A stretch of DNA of 64,000 nt from Fimenecus sp045593555 (GCA_045593555.1 JAZNWU010000037.1:124001-188000), one strand, 5' to 3'; positions 9,891-19,444 are shown, counted from the stretch's first letter. Translations and numbers: made by a program. Notes: a model not told the origin generated them from the sequence alone.

Positions 9891-12158
9891 TTATTTCTTT
9901 GGTGCTTTTACTTTGTTAAGTTTTGCGTTGATTTCAAGAATTTGTTCCTTTGTTAATGCACCACCAAGCATTGAACATGCTCGTTTTACTGTAAAGCCTT
10001 TTGCCATACCGTAAATGTTTTTAAGCATAGCAGGAGTTACCTTGAATCCACCGATTACTCCGCCAGCACCTTTTTTCTCTTCACCGTTTTCGTCCTTGCC
10101 ACCACTCATTGCACCCTTGAGCATAAGAACGAATTTGAGCATTACAAGCTTACCACCGAATGTGCTCATAATGTCACCGATTGTATTGTTGATTGAAAGG
10201 TATCCGTCAGGAGTGCTGATTTCAAACCAGTTGATAACCTGACCTTCTTCTTTCATAATATAAGCTTCGTTAGGTGTGTCAACCTTGTTGATTGTTGCTG
10301 TGTCAGAAAGGTCACCTGCAACAGCCTTAAGCTCTGTTGTACCAACATTTTTAACTTCAAAGTAGAAGAAAGGATATTTGCTCTTTGTCTGTTTGCCAAC
10401 ACTGACACCATTTGCAAAGAGTTCAACTTCAGGCTGGTTAGAATAAACAGTAACCTTTGTTACATCTTCAACTCTGTCAACATATCTCTTTCCGCAAAGA
10501 TGAATCATTGGCTTTTCTGAAAGCCATGCCTGATATGCATAGAATGAATCTTTCTTGTATTTTCTGTCGAAAGTAACAAGACCCTTATGATTCATACCGT
10601 TTTCGCCACCTTCGGAACGAGCGTCAGCAGCAAAATCAAACATATTCCATACATGAGTTGCCCAAAGATATGGTCTGTCAGCAATCTGTTTAATGAGTTC
10701 TTCGTGATAATATGCCTGATATTCTTCAGTATAGTCACCCTGAGTAGGAGTTGATGTGTGCCAGTTAAGTGCTTCACAACCGTATTCACTGATACCGATT
10801 GGCTTTTTAGGATACTTCTTATGGAAATTATCGAACCAAGGTCCGTTCATTTCTGTTGAGCCACCGTACCAACCGAAATAGTGGTTGTATGAAAGCACAT
10901 CAGAAATATGTACATATTCGTCGTCAATATCACACATTGAAACTGCTGCAATAGTTGTAAGACGAGTCTTATCCATTTCGTGAACCATATCGTTAAGGTC
11001 TTTGTGGTTCTTAATAAGGTTTGGATTTGAACCTGCAATAGTAATCTCGTTTGAAAGGCCCCATACAACGATTGATGGGTGATTATAGTTCTGAACAACG
11101 AGTTCTTTCATCTGTGAAATTGTGTTGTCATAACCTGTTGGCATATGGCTTGAAATATATGGAATTTCAGCCCAGAGCACAAGACCTGCTTCGTCACAAA
11201 GGTCATAGAAAACCTGTGAATGCTGATAGTGTGCAAGACGGATTGTGTTAGCACCCATTTCAAGGATAAGCTCAAGGTCTTCCTTGTGCATTTCCGGTGT
11301 AAGAGCATTACCAACATCAGGTCTGTCCTGATGACGGGAAACACCACGAAGCGGATATTCACGACCATTAAGGATAAAGCCTTTTTCAGGGTCAATCTCA
11401 AATGTACGACAACCGAAACGAGTTGAAACGCAGTCAACCTCTTCATTCTTATAGAGCAAAGTTGCTTTTGCTGTGTAAAGATATGGGTCTTTTAAACCAT
11501 CCCAAAGGTGAACATTTTTGATTTCAATTTCTGTATCGTCATCGTCTTCTTTTGAAGCAATAACTTCACCGTCAGCAATAATTTCATATCTGACTTTGCA
11601 ATCATCATTCTTAAAGAATGTTTCAATTTCAATTTCAGCATCTGCACCCTTGATTTTTGGTGTAACCATAATAGCAGGTGAGCCGTAGTAATCAAGGTCA
11701 AAGTGGTTTTTAGAAACACCAATAAGACTTACATCACGATAAATACCACCGTAGAATGTGAAGTCAGCATTCTGTGGATAAACTCTGTCGTTTGCAGAGT
11801 TATCAACTGCAACAACAAGTAAATTAGTGTCTTTTACATCTTTAATTTCAACTCTGAATGTTGAATAACCACCGTCGTGCTTTGTGATGCTTTTTCCGTT
11901 CCAGAAAACTTCACATGATGAGTTTACACCGTCAAACTGAAGATACTTAACTGCACCTTCAGGAAATTCGTCAGCCTTGATTTCCTTTGCAAAGTAGCAA
12001 GTACCTCTGTAATAGTCATTGCCACCATCCTGACCGTCTTTACCGTTCCATGTGAAAGGAAGATTAAGAGCTTCCCAGTCAGCAGGAAGAGTAGCAGGAG
12101 CTGATTTTGCATTTTTTGAGAAAAGCCAATTACTGTTGATAACTTTAATATTTCTCAT
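9891..12158 (-). CDS. GH2 glycoside hydrolase (beta-galactosidase/beta-glucuronidase family)
   Basis: A 755-residue retaining beta-glycosidase of family 2. In order it has an N-terminal sugar-binding jelly roll, an Ig-like domain, a TIM barrel, and C-terminal domains. The expected acid/base is Glu371 in WGLSNEI and the nucleophile is Glu458 in GISEYGCEA. RGVSRHQDRPDVGNAL and GANTIRLAHYQHS are further GH2 signatures. The start is ATG 12158, preceded by GGAGG at 12164-12168; the longer reading from 12170 would begin inside that ribosome site. No signal peptide, so cytoplasmic. The last roughly 90 residues (after the Ig-like domain) are Gly/Lys/Met-rich and not a usual GH2 module. Substrate (galactose, glucuronate, mannose) not decided. 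Confidence 0.9.
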   Translation of the reverse strand: MRNIKVINSNWLFSKNAKSAPATLPADWEALNLPFTWNGKDGQDGGNDYYRGTCYFAKEIKADEFPEGAVKYLQFDGVNSSCEVFWNGKSITKHDGGYSTFRVEIKDVKDTNLLVVAVDNSANDRVYPQNADFTFYGGIYRDVSLIGVSKNHFDLDYYGSPAIMVTPKIKGADAEIEIETFFKNDDCKVRYEIIADGEVIASKEDDDDTEIEIKNVHLWDGLKDPYLYTAKATLLYKNEEVDCVSTRFGCRTFEIDPEKGFILNGREYPLRGVSRHQDRPDVGNALTPEMHKEDLELILEMGANTIRLAHYQHSQVFYDLCDEAGLVLWAEIPYISSHMPTGYDNTISQMKELVVQNYNHPSIVVWGLSNEITIAGSNPNLIKNHKDLNDMVHEMDKTRLTTIAAVSMCDIDDEYVHISDVLSYNHYFGWYGGSTEMNGPWFDNFHKKYPKKPIGISEYGCEALNWHTSTPTQGDYTEEYQAYYHEELIKQIADRPYLWATHVWNMFDFAADARSEGGENGMNHKGLVTFDRKYKKDSFYAYQAWLSEKPMIHLCGKRYVDRVEDVTKVTVYSNQPEVELFANGVSVGKQTKSKYPFFYFEVKNVGTTELKAVAGDLSDTATINKVDTPNEAYIMKEEGQVINWFEISTPDGYLSINNTIGDIMSTFGGKLVMLKFVLMLKGAMSGGKDENGEEKKGAGGVIGGFKVTPAMLKNIYGMAKGFTVKRACSMLGGALTKEQILEINAKLNKVKAPKK

Positions 12159-12198
12159 AATAACCTCCATATGTATAACACATTTTATTTCATTTTAT

Positions 12199-12228
12199 AT
12201 TATACAATAATTACCAACACATTTTCAA
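12199..12228 (-). promoter_or_regulatory. Sigma-A promoter for the GH2 gene
   Basis: Read on the minus strand: TTGAAA, 18-bp spacer, perfect TATAAT, about 40 bases upstream of the GH2 start. No palindromic operator recognised. Confidence 0.65.
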
Positions 12229-12283
12229 CTGTTAATTAACACTCTGTTGGATATATTTTCATATTTTACTGTAAAATTTTTAT

Positions 12284-12316
12284 AAAAAAATCCCTCAATG
12301 GTAAACCAAAGAGGGA
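12284..12316 (-). terminator. Terminator of prs
   Basis: On the minus strand a TCCCTC...GAGGGA stem (with an inner TGGT/ACCA pairing) is followed by seven T residues, just downstream of the prs stop codon. Confidence 0.85.
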
Positions 12317-12329
12317 ATTAGTGGTTAAA

Positions 12330-13499
12330 TTATTTGATTCCTGCTTTTTTAAGAAGAACTTCAATCTTATCAGCAGGGTTAAGAAGTTTACTTACTGACT
12401 TATCGTGATTAAGTGTATCAATAATGTATGAAAGGTATTTTGAAAGCTCAACCTCACAGTACCAGTCACGCTTTTTAAGTTCAGGCATACGGTAAACAAG
12501 GTTTGTTGTGAATACCTTATCAAAAAGACCATCACGATATGCTTTATCAAAGCTGTCAAGACCTGCGTTGAAAAGACCAAAAGCAGAGAAGATGAATACT
12601 CTGTTTGCACCAAGGGACTTGAGTTTCTTTGAAACGTCAAGCATTGATTCGCCTGAAGAAATCATATCGTCAATAATCATAACATCTTTGCCCTCAACAT
12701 TAGAGCCTAAGAAAGAGTGTTCGATAATAGGGTTTCTGCCGTCAACAATTCTTGAATAGTCACGACGCTTATAGAACATACCGAGGTCAAGACCTAAGTA
12801 GTTTGAATACTGCATACAACGTGACATACCACCTTCGTCAGGGGAGATAATCATTGTATGCTCTTTATCTAATTTAAGATTATCAACATTATTAACGAGA
12901 GCTTTTATCATTTGATAAGCAGGAGAAACATTTTCAAAACCATTAAGAGGAATAGCGTTCTGAACACGAGCATCGTGAGCATCAAAAGTAATGATGTTGT
13001 CAACACCCATATCAAGACAAAGTTCCTGAAGCATAACTGCACAGTCAAGAGATTCTCTTGAAGAACGCTTATGCTGTCTGCCTTCATAAAGCATAGGCAT
13101 AATAACTGTAATTGTCTTTGCCTTACCGCCGATAGCAGAAATTGCACGCTTTAAGTTAGCATAGTGGTCATCAGGACTCATAGGAACTGTGTGACCGTAC
13201 ATTTTATATGTGACACCGTGGTTAAAAGCATCGATAAGAATGTAGATGTCATATCCACGAACTGATTCGTGAAGTGAACACTTACCTTCACCTGTACCAA
13301 AACGAGGGAATGTAGCATTAAGAATATAAGTATCTCTTTCGTAGCCTGAAAAAGCAATTGTAGTCTTGTGTTCTGAATCCTGTTGTTTACGCCATTTAAC
13401 AAGATAACGGTCAATCTTTTCAGCCATTTCTTCGCATCCCGGTAAAGCAATAATACCGAGAGGCCCATTTGGTATTGTGGTGATTTCTCTGTCTGCCAT
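12330..13499 (-). CDS. prs: Ribose-phosphate pyrophosphokinase (PRPP synthetase)
   Basis: Makes PRPP from ribose 5-phosphate and ATP, feeding purine, pyrimidine, NAD, His and Trp synthesis; several PRPP users (nadC, pncB, hisHF) lie in this window. Signatures are the flexible-loop region MPMLYEGRQHKRSSRE, ISPDEGGMSRCMQYSNYLG, and the PRPP-binding loop VMIIDDMISSGESMLD. At 389 residues it is longer than the classic 315-residue enzyme. The extra residues lie in the N-terminal half and the C-terminal tail, as in the long Prs-like proteins common in Clostridia. GGAGG at 13507-13511 precedes the ATG. Monocistronic, with its own promoter and terminator. Confidence 0.9.
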   Translation of the reverse strand: MADREITTIPNGPLGIIALPGCEEMAEKIDRYLVKWRKQQDSEHKTTIAFSGYERDTYILNATFPRFGTGEGKCSLHESVRGYDIYILIDAFNHGVTYKMYGHTVPMSPDDHYANLKRAISAIGGKAKTITVIMPMLYEGRQHKRSSRESLDCAVMLQELCLDMGVDNIITFDAHDARVQNAIPLNGFENVSPAYQMIKALVNNVDNLKLDKEHTMIISPDEGGMSRCMQYSNYLGLDLGMFYKRRDYSRIVDGRNPIIEHSFLGSNVEGKDVMIIDDMISSGESMLDVSKKLKSLGANRVFIFSAFGLFNAGLDSFDKAYRDGLFDKVFTTNLVYRMPELKKRDWYCEVELSKYLSYIIDTLNHDKSVSKLLNPADKIEVLLKKAGIK

Positions 13500-13549
13500 A
13501 ATTTAACCTCCGCATAGCAATTTTACAATATATGATAACTCACATATAT

Positions 13550-13577
13550 ATTCTACTATATTTTGTGGTTTTTTCAA
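13550..13577 (-). promoter_or_regulatory. Probable promoter of prs
   Basis: Minus strand TTGAAA, 16-bp spacer, TAGAAT, about 50 bases upstream of the prs start codon. Confidence 0.5.
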
Positions 13578-13602
13578 TAGTAAATCGACAAAAAAATAAA
13601 AT

Positions 13603-14769
13603 TTAGTTAAAAGCGTGTTCAATAGTGATTACAACAAAATATCTTTCGTCTATTTTGCTCAACTTATCCTCAATTGTTTTGCGAATTTCTTCATTTGACA
13701 TATAGAATTTGTGTGGAACTATCAGGTCAAAGATAAGATTTGTGTGAGTCGGACCATCAACAACCCTGAAATCATGGATAGACATTTCGTCAGAAATTTC
13801 TTTTACGATGGCAATTGTCATATCTTTAAGAGAATTAATTCTTTCATCATCCGTCACAATAGGGTCAGTATGTATTGAAATAATCAGACCATATTCATTC
13901 ATAATATCCCGTTCTGCAAGGTCAATGATATCGTGTATTTCCATAATATCATCCTGAGAAGAAACTTCGGCGTGTGCCGATGCGAATTTTCGACCTGGAC
14001 CATAATCGTGAATAATCATATCATGAACACCAACAATTTTGTCATAAGAAAGAATTTTATTTTCGATTTCTTCGGTAAAGGATTTGTCAGCAGGTTTACC
14101 TAAAAGGTCAGCCATTGTTTCTTTCAAAATATTAAATCCTGCAATAAAAATAAAACAAGCAACAATAACGCCTAAATATCCGTCAATGCTGATGTCTGAA
14201 AATGCAGAAACAATAATGGCAATAAGAGCAACCCCTGTTGCAAGGCAATCGCTGAAGCTGTCTTTCATAACAGCCATCATAGGTGCAGAGTTGACTTTCT
14301 CACCAAGCTTTTTATTGAAAAAGCCAAGCCATAATTTTGCTAAAATGCTGACTATAAGAATAATCAAAGAAAGTACATTGAATTTTACGGGTACAGGGTT
14401 GATAATTTTATCAACAGAGCTTTTAAACAACTCAATACCCATAAGCAAAACAACAAAGGACACAGCAAGAGCAGAAATATATTCAACTCTGCCGTGACCG
14501 TAAGGGTGGTCCTTGTCAGCAGGCTTCGCAGAAAGCTTTACGCCAATAAGTGAGATGATTGATGAACCTGCATCGGACAAGTTATTTATAGCATCAGCAG
14601 TTACAGAAATACTGCCGGAAATAACTCCGGCAAAGTATTTTGATATTGCAAGTATAATATTGACAATAATTCCCGTGATACTGCCTAATGTTCCATAGGC
14701 TTCACGGACCTTTAAACTGCTTGTGTTTTCGCTGTCTTTAATAAAATATTTAATGAGAATTGTGTGCAT
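13603..14769 (-). CDS. Cation diffusion facilitator (CDF) family transporter
   Basis: A 388-residue membrane protein that exports divalent metal ions (Zn, Fe, Mn, Co or similar) in exchange for protons. The membrane domain carries the family motif SVTADAINNLSDAGSS in TM2 and KDHPYGHGRVEY at the TM2-TM3 loop, plus a second metal-site helix MKDSFSDCLATGVALI. About 180 C-terminal residues form the usual cytoplasmic dimerisation/metal-sensing domain, here extended. Its start overlaps the end of the upstream TetR-type gene by 20 bases, so the two are co-transcribed. Metal specificity cannot be read from the sequence by eye. Confidence 0.88.
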   Translation of the reverse strand: MHTILIKYFIKDSENTSSLKVREAYGTLGSITGIIVNIILAISKYFAGVISGSISVTADAINNLSDAGSSIISLIGVKLSAKPADKDHPYGHGRVEYISALAVSFVVLLMGIELFKSSVDKIINPVPVKFNVLSLIILIVSILAKLWLGFFNKKLGEKVNSAPMMAVMKDSFSDCLATGVALIAIIVSAFSDISIDGYLGVIVACFIFIAGFNILKETMADLLGKPADKSFTEEIENKILSYDKIVGVHDMIIHDYGPGRKFASAHAEVSSQDDIMEIHDIIDLAERDIMNEYGLIISIHTDPIVTDDERINSLKDMTIAIVKEISDEMSIHDFRVVDGPTHTNLIFDLIVPHKFYMSNEEIRKTIEDKLSKIDERYFVVITIEHAFN

Positions 14770-15370
14770 TTATGAGAACCTCTTTACCTTCATCACCAAG
14801 GATACCCCAGATACCTAATGTTGTAAGGCTGAGCCATAATTCAGCAACTTTACGTGGAGTCCACTCGGGATGCTCTGTAAACCAACAATATGTAAGACCA
14901 ACAAGGCCGAATTTACCATAACTGTATGCGAAGTCATATTTTGTGTTGTTCATATTCGGGAAAATAGATTTGAAAATAGTATAAACCTTTTCGTTTAAAA
15001 GCTCACCGATTTTATATGAGAATTTTGCATCACCATTTTCACTGAGAAGAGCAGTATATATATCTTTGTGTTCATAAAAATGAGCACAAAAGTCTTCACA
15101 TACATCAACAGGAGTCTGCAACAATTGTGAACTTGTATAAGATGAAAGCTTTGCGTTGAATTCCTCATAAAGTTCGTTTTCGATAGATTCTACAAGATGA
15201 AAAACGTCTTTATAGTGAAGATAGAATGTACCTCTGTTGATTTCAACCCGGTCAGTCAATTCCTTAACAGTAATTTTATTTATACTTTTTTCCTTGATTA
15301 AAGAAACAAGTCCTTGTCTGATAAGTTTTTTTGTTCGTCTTACACGACTATCATTTTCATTAATGCTCAT
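14750..15370 (-). CDS. TetR/AcrR-family transcriptional regulator
   Basis: A 206-residue repressor. The N-terminal helix-turn-helix is clear (INKITVKELTDRVEINRGTFYLHYKDVFHLV, about residues 29-60), and the C-terminal half is the variable ligand-binding/dimerisation domain. It is transcribed divergently from an ABC/FtsX exporter across a 224-base gap with a perfect 24-bp palindrome, and it overlaps the CDF transporter gene downstream. It therefore probably represses itself, the CDF gene and the exporter, and is released by a substrate of one of them. Ligand unknown. Confidence 0.9.
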   Translation of the reverse strand: MSINENDSRVRRTKKLIRQGLVSLIKEKSINKITVKELTDRVEINRGTFYLHYKDVFHLVESIENELYEEFNAKLSSYTSSQLLQTPVDVCEDFCAHFYEHKDIYTALLSENGDAKFSYKIGELLNEKVYTIFKSIFPNMNNTKYDFAYSYGKFGLVGLTYCWFTEHPEWTPRKVAELWLSLTTLGIWGILGDEGKEVLINAHNSH

Positions 15371-15383
15371 AATTTCATCTCCG

Positions 15384-15394
15384 TGTTGATTATT
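15384..15394. promoter_or_regulatory. Extra operator half-site near the TetR-type gene start
   Basis: TGTTGATTATT here is identical to one arm of the palindrome at 15442-15465 and is followed by the same run of T. It lies 14 bases upstream of the regulator start codon, where binding would block its transcript. Confidence 0.6.
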
Positions 15395-15441
15395 TTTATA
15401 TTTTGTAACAATTCTGTAATCATTATATCATCTTCCTGTTT

Positions 15442-15465
15442 AATAATCAACACTTGTTGATTATT
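15442..15465. promoter_or_regulatory. Palindromic operator for the TetR-family regulator
   Basis: Perfect inverted repeat with arms AATAATCAACA and TGTTGATTATT separated by CT. It is centred in the divergent regulator/exporter gap. Size and symmetry fit a TetR-family dimer (or pair of dimers). Confidence 0.75.
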
Positions 15466-15534
15466 TTTGTAAATATTTACAAAAATTTAATTAATTATTA
15501 TTTTATTAATAATATAGCATTATTAGAATTTATG

Positions 15535-15543
15535 TGTTATAAT
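15535..15543 (+). promoter_or_regulatory. Extended -10 promoter of the ABC/FtsX operon
   Basis: TG-T-TATAAT, an extended -10 with no good -35 box, sits about 50 bases upstream of the ATPase start codon and downstream of the palindromic operator. Confidence 0.55.
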
Positions 15544-15594
15544 TATATGATTTGTAATTTTCAGATATCGTAGGATATTTAAGGAGTGACTAAA

Positions 15595-16296
15595 ATGTCT
15601 TTCATCGAGTTTAAGAATGTCAGTAAAATATATAAAACAGGTGAAATTGAGATAAAAGCAGTTGATAATATAAGCTTCCCTATCAACAAAGGTGAGTTCG
15701 TAATTATTGTAGGTCCATCGGGTGCAGGTAAAACAACAGTTCTCAATATGCTTGGCGGAATGGATATGCCAACTTCAGGTGTTATTAATGTTGACGGTAC
15801 AGATATTGCACAGTTCAATGAAAAAGAACTCACTACATATCGTCGTGATGATGTTGGATTTGTTTTCCAGTTCTATAACCTTGTTCAGAATCTTACTGCG
15901 TATGAAAATGTTGAGTTGGCAACACAAATTTGTAAAAATCCTGTTGATGCAGAAATTATGCTTGCTGAAGTTGGTCTTGCAAGCAGAAAGGAAAATTTCC
16001 CATCACAGCTTTCCGGTGGTGAACAACAGCGTGTTTCAATAGCACGTGCATTGGCAAAAAATCCTAAACTTTTGCTTTGTGATGAGCCTACAGGTGCTCT
16101 TGACTATATAACAGGTAAATCAATTCTTAAACTTCTGCAGGATATGTGCCGTGAAAAAGGTATGACGGTAATTGTTATCACTCATAACTCTGCACTTATG
16201 CCTATGGCAGATAAGATTATTAAAATTAATGATGGTAAAATTGAAAGAATTCTTTTAAATGAACATCCAACACCGGTTGAACAGATAGAATGGTAA
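15595..16296 (+). CDS. ABC transporter ATP-binding protein (LolD/MacB type)
   Basis: A 233-residue ATPase that energises the adjacent FtsX-type permease. Walker A is GPSGAGKT at residues 40-47, the signature is LSGGEQQRVSIARAL, and Walker B is LLLCDEPTGALD with the downstream switch His (VITHNS). The Q-loop is FVFQFYNLV. This is the MacB/LolD/BceA-like subclass. The start is ATG 15595, placed eight bases after AAGGAG (15581-15586); the frame extends to GTG 15586 but that lies in the ribosome site itself. The permease begins 16 bases after the stop. Likely under control of the divergent TetR-type repressor. Confidence 0.94.
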   Translation: MSFIEFKNVSKIYKTGEIEIKAVDNISFPINKGEFVIIVGPSGAGKTTVLNMLGGMDMPTSGVINVDGTDIAQFNEKELTTYRRDDVGFVFQFYNLVQNLTAYENVELATQICKNPVDAEIMLAEVGLASRKENFPSQLSGGEQQRVSIARALAKNPKLLLCDEPTGALDYITGKSILKLLQDMCREKGMTVIVITHNSALMPMADKIIKINDGKIERILLNEHPTPVEQIEW

Positions 16297-16312
16297 AAGG
16301 ACAGTAGCAGAT

Positions 16313-19300
16313 ATGACTAAATCACTTATAAAAGATTTCCGTAGAGAAATTAAAAAAAGTATAAATCGATTTATATCGATTATGCTCATAGTTGCTCTTG
16401 GCGTTGCTTTCTATTCAGGTGTCCGTTCAACTATGCCTGCTATGCATATGACAGCAGATGCTGCTTATGACAAAGAGGATTTGATGGATATCCGTGTTGT
16501 AGGTACGCTGGGACTTACACAGGCAGATATGGATGCCTTGAAAAATATCGAAGGTGTCAAGGGAATTGAAGGTTCCTTTACAACGGACTTTCTTTGTATC
16601 GTTAATTCAAAAGAAATTGTGACTCGTGCCATTTCAATGGCTGAAAAAATAAACGGAATTAAGATTCTTGAAGGCAGATATCCGGAAAAGTATAACGAAT
16701 GTGTTGTCAGCCGTGAATTTTTAGATGAATCAGGACTTGAAATAGGCGGTACATTAACATTGTCAACGGGTACGGATGTGCCTGTTTCTGATACTCTTAT
16801 TACTGACACATATCAGATTGTTGGTGTTTGTTCATCAACATACTATCTTAATGGTGAGGTAGGGACAAGTAATGTGGGAGATGGCATGGGTGACGGATAT
16901 GTGGTTATCCCAAGACAAGCTTTCGTTACAGATGTTTTCACTTCAATTTATATTACTGTTCAGGGAGCAGAAGAACTTAACTGTTACAGTGATGAGTATG
17001 ACGACCTTATCGATACTGTTGTAAACAGAATTGAAGAAATCGCAGGAAACCGGTGCGATATACGATATACTGAAATCCGTTCAACAAGTAATGATGCTCT
17101 CCAGAAGGCAAGAACTGAATATGCAGAGGCTCAACTTGTAGTTCAGGAAGAAATTCAGAATGCTGCTGATGAACTTGCAGCTCAGGAACAACTTATTGAA
17201 CAGAGTAAACAGGAAATTCAGGACAATAAGGAACTTCTTGAAAATGCCGAAGTAAATCTTCCTATTTATGAACAACAGGTTGCTGATGCAGAAAAGAAAA
17301 TTGCAGAAGGTGAAGAGCAGATTGCTACAATCAGGCAAACTCTTGAAGAAAGTAAATCTACTCTTGATAATGCTGTGAAATCTCTTGAAGAATTACAGCA
17401 AGACCCTGATGCTGACCCTGACCAGGTTGAGAGTATGACATATACAGTAACAACCTTACAGAGTACATATAATTATGTTCAGAAAGAACTGATTACAAAG
17501 GAACAAGAGCTTGAGGAAGGAAAAAAGGAACTTGTTCAGGCAAAAGTCACATTAGGACAGCTTCAGTCAGCAGTTGCAAACAAAGGCTCACTTGAGAATG
17601 CAGAGCAGGAAATATTGGATGCTGATGCTATGCTCAAAGAAGCTCGTGAAGAATATGAAACTTATAAGCAGGATGCTCTTGCAGAGTTGGCAGATGCAGA
17701 GGCTGAACTTAAGGAAGCAGAACGAAAAGTCAATGAAATGGAAGTTCCCGTGTGGCATGTTCTTGACCGAAAAAGCATTGAGGCGTATGTAAGTTATATT
17801 ACAGATTCGGACAGTATCGGTGCAATCGGCACTGTATTCCCTATGATTTTCTTCTTTGTTGCAGCATTAGTCAGTCTTACAACAATGACCAGAATGGTTG
17901 AAGAAGAAAGAATGCAGATTGGTACTCTTAAGGCATTAGGCTATGGAAAAGCAGCAATTGCTTCAAAGTATCTTTTGTATTCAGCAACAGCAAGTATTAT
18001 CGGTAGTATCATCGGTGTTTTTGTAGGTGAACTTTCAATCCCACCACTGATTATTACTGCATATAGAGCAGTTTATTATAATTTAGGTGATAATATTATT
18101 CACCTTAATGCCTGGTATGCTATAAGTGCCGGTCTTGTAGCAACTCTTTGTACAACTCTTGCAGCATTCTTCGCTTGCTACTATTCAATGCGTAGCGTTC
18201 CGGCTTCACTTATGCGACCTGTTGCACCAAAGGCCGGTAAGCGTACATTTGTGGAAAGAATAACATTTATCTGGCAAAGACTGAATTTCGGTCAGAAATC
18301 AGCAGTAAGAAATCTTTTCAGATATAAGAAACGTTTCTTTATGACTCTTTTCGGTGTAGGTGGATGTATGGCACTTCTTATCGTTGGCCTTGGTATCCGT
18401 GATTCTGTTTCAATGATGACCGAAAAGCAATACGGCGAAATCTTCCAATATACAAGTATTGTCAGCGTGGATTCAAGTATTACAAGAGCAGAACGCAGAG
18501 CTATGCTTTCAAATATCAGCGTTGTGCCTAATGTTGAAGGATGTATTCAGGCAAATCGTACAATGATTTCTGCTTCAGCAGTTTCATCAACGGAAATTGA
18601 CGATGAACAGAGAGTGTATCTTGTTGTACCTGTAGATGTGGACCAATTCCCTGAATTTATAACGCTTAAGGAAAGAACAGGTAAACAGAATCCAATTAGT
18701 CTTGCAAATGACGGAGTTGTTATTACAGAAAAATATGCTGAATTGCTTGGTGTCAATGTAGGTGACAGTATTTACCTTAAAATTGACGATACAACTGTAA
18801 CACCGAAAGAGGTTAAGATTACAGGTGTTGCTGAAAATTATATATTTAATTATATTTATATGACACCGGGACTTTATCAGTCACTATACAATGTTGAGCC
18901 TGAAATCAATATTCTTTTAGTGAAGAACAACGGTTTGCTTAATGATGCAAACTTCAAAACGGCTCTTTCCCGTATTAATGGTGTCAATTCTGTAACAACA
19001 AGTTCAGATGAGCTTGAAAGTATCAATAAGGTTATCAATAATCTGTATTTTATTATTATCCTTATGGTTGTTTCAGCGGCAATTCTTGCTTTTGTTGTTC
19101 TTTATAACCTGAATAATATAAATATTACAGAACGAAGACGAGAACTTGCAACCTTTAAGCTTTTAGGTTTCTATAACAACGAACTTGCATCATATGTTTT
19201 CCGAGAAAACATAATACTGACAGTTTTTGGTATTATCATTGGTATCATAATGGGTGTTGTGCTTCACAGATTTGTTATGGTGACCGTTGAAACGGATGTA

Positions 19301-19444
19301 TATATGTTTGGCAGAGAATTAGAATTATTAAGTATTATTATTGCGATTATTCTCACAGTAATCTTTACAGTTATTGTCAATGCCATTACATATTTCAGCC
19401 TTAAGAAGATTGATATGGTAGAATCACTGAAATCAGTTGAATAG
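16313..19444 (+). CDS. FtsX-like ABC permease with long extracytoplasmic coiled coil
   Basis: A 1043-residue membrane subunit paired with the ATPase upstream. TM1 lies near residues 20-40, then an extracytoplasmic MacB-like periplasmic-core domain. Residues about 258-477 form an uninterrupted Glu/Gln/Ala/Leu-rich coiled coil. The first FtsX unit follows (PMIFFFVAALVSLTTMTRM onward, three TMs), then another TM with a second outer domain, and the second FtsX unit at the C-terminus (IILMVVSAAILAFVVLYNLNNI...). Members of this type export peptides or lipids or transmit mechanical force outward; the cargo here is unknown. TetR control is consistent with a toxin- or drug-inducible exporter. Confidence 0.88.
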   Translation: MTKSLIKDFRREIKKSINRFISIMLIVALGVAFYSGVRSTMPAMHMTADAAYDKEDLMDIRVVGTLGLTQADMDALKNIEGVKGIEGSFTTDFLCIVNSKEIVTRAISMAEKINGIKILEGRYPEKYNECVVSREFLDESGLEIGGTLTLSTGTDVPVSDTLITDTYQIVGVCSSTYYLNGEVGTSNVGDGMGDGYVVIPRQAFVTDVFTSIYITVQGAEELNCYSDEYDDLIDTVVNRIEEIAGNRCDIRYTEIRSTSNDALQKARTEYAEAQLVVQEEIQNAADELAAQEQLIEQSKQEIQDNKELLENAEVNLPIYEQQVADAEKKIAEGEEQIATIRQTLEESKSTLDNAVKSLEELQQDPDADPDQVESMTYTVTTLQSTYNYVQKELITKEQELEEGKKELVQAKVTLGQLQSAVANKGSLENAEQEILDADAMLKEAREEYETYKQDALAELADAEAELKEAERKVNEMEVPVWHVLDRKSIEAYVSYITDSDSIGAIGTVFPMIFFFVAALVSLTTMTRMVEEERMQIGTLKALGYGKAAIASKYLLYSATASIIGSIIGVFVGELSIPPLIITAYRAVYYNLGDNIIHLNAWYAISAGLVATLCTTLAAFFACYYSMRSVPASLMRPVAPKAGKRTFVERITFIWQRLNFGQKSAVRNLFRYKKRFFMTLFGVGGCMALLIVGLGIRDSVSMMTEKQYGEIFQYTSIVSVDSSITRAERRAMLSNISVVPNVEGCIQANRTMISASAVSSTEIDDEQRVYLVVPVDVDQFPEFITLKERTGKQNPISLANDGVVITEKYAELLGVNVGDSIYLKIDDTTVTPKEVKITGVAENYIFNYIYMTPGLYQSLYNVEPEINILLVKNNGLLNDANFKTALSRINGVNSVTTSSDELESINKVINNLYFIIILMVVSAAILAFVVLYNLNNINITERRRELATFKLLGFYNNELASYVFRENIILTVFGIIIGIIMGVVLHRFVMVTVETDVYMFGRELELLSIIIAIILTVIFTVIVNAITYFSLKKIDMVESLKSVE

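Noticed and set aside
10592..11446. Several 65-112 codon frames on both strands inside the GH2 gene
   Set aside because: Shadow frames of a clearly conserved enzyme; compositions (Leu/Thr/Val/Ile-rich) and lack of ribosome sites show they are not genes.
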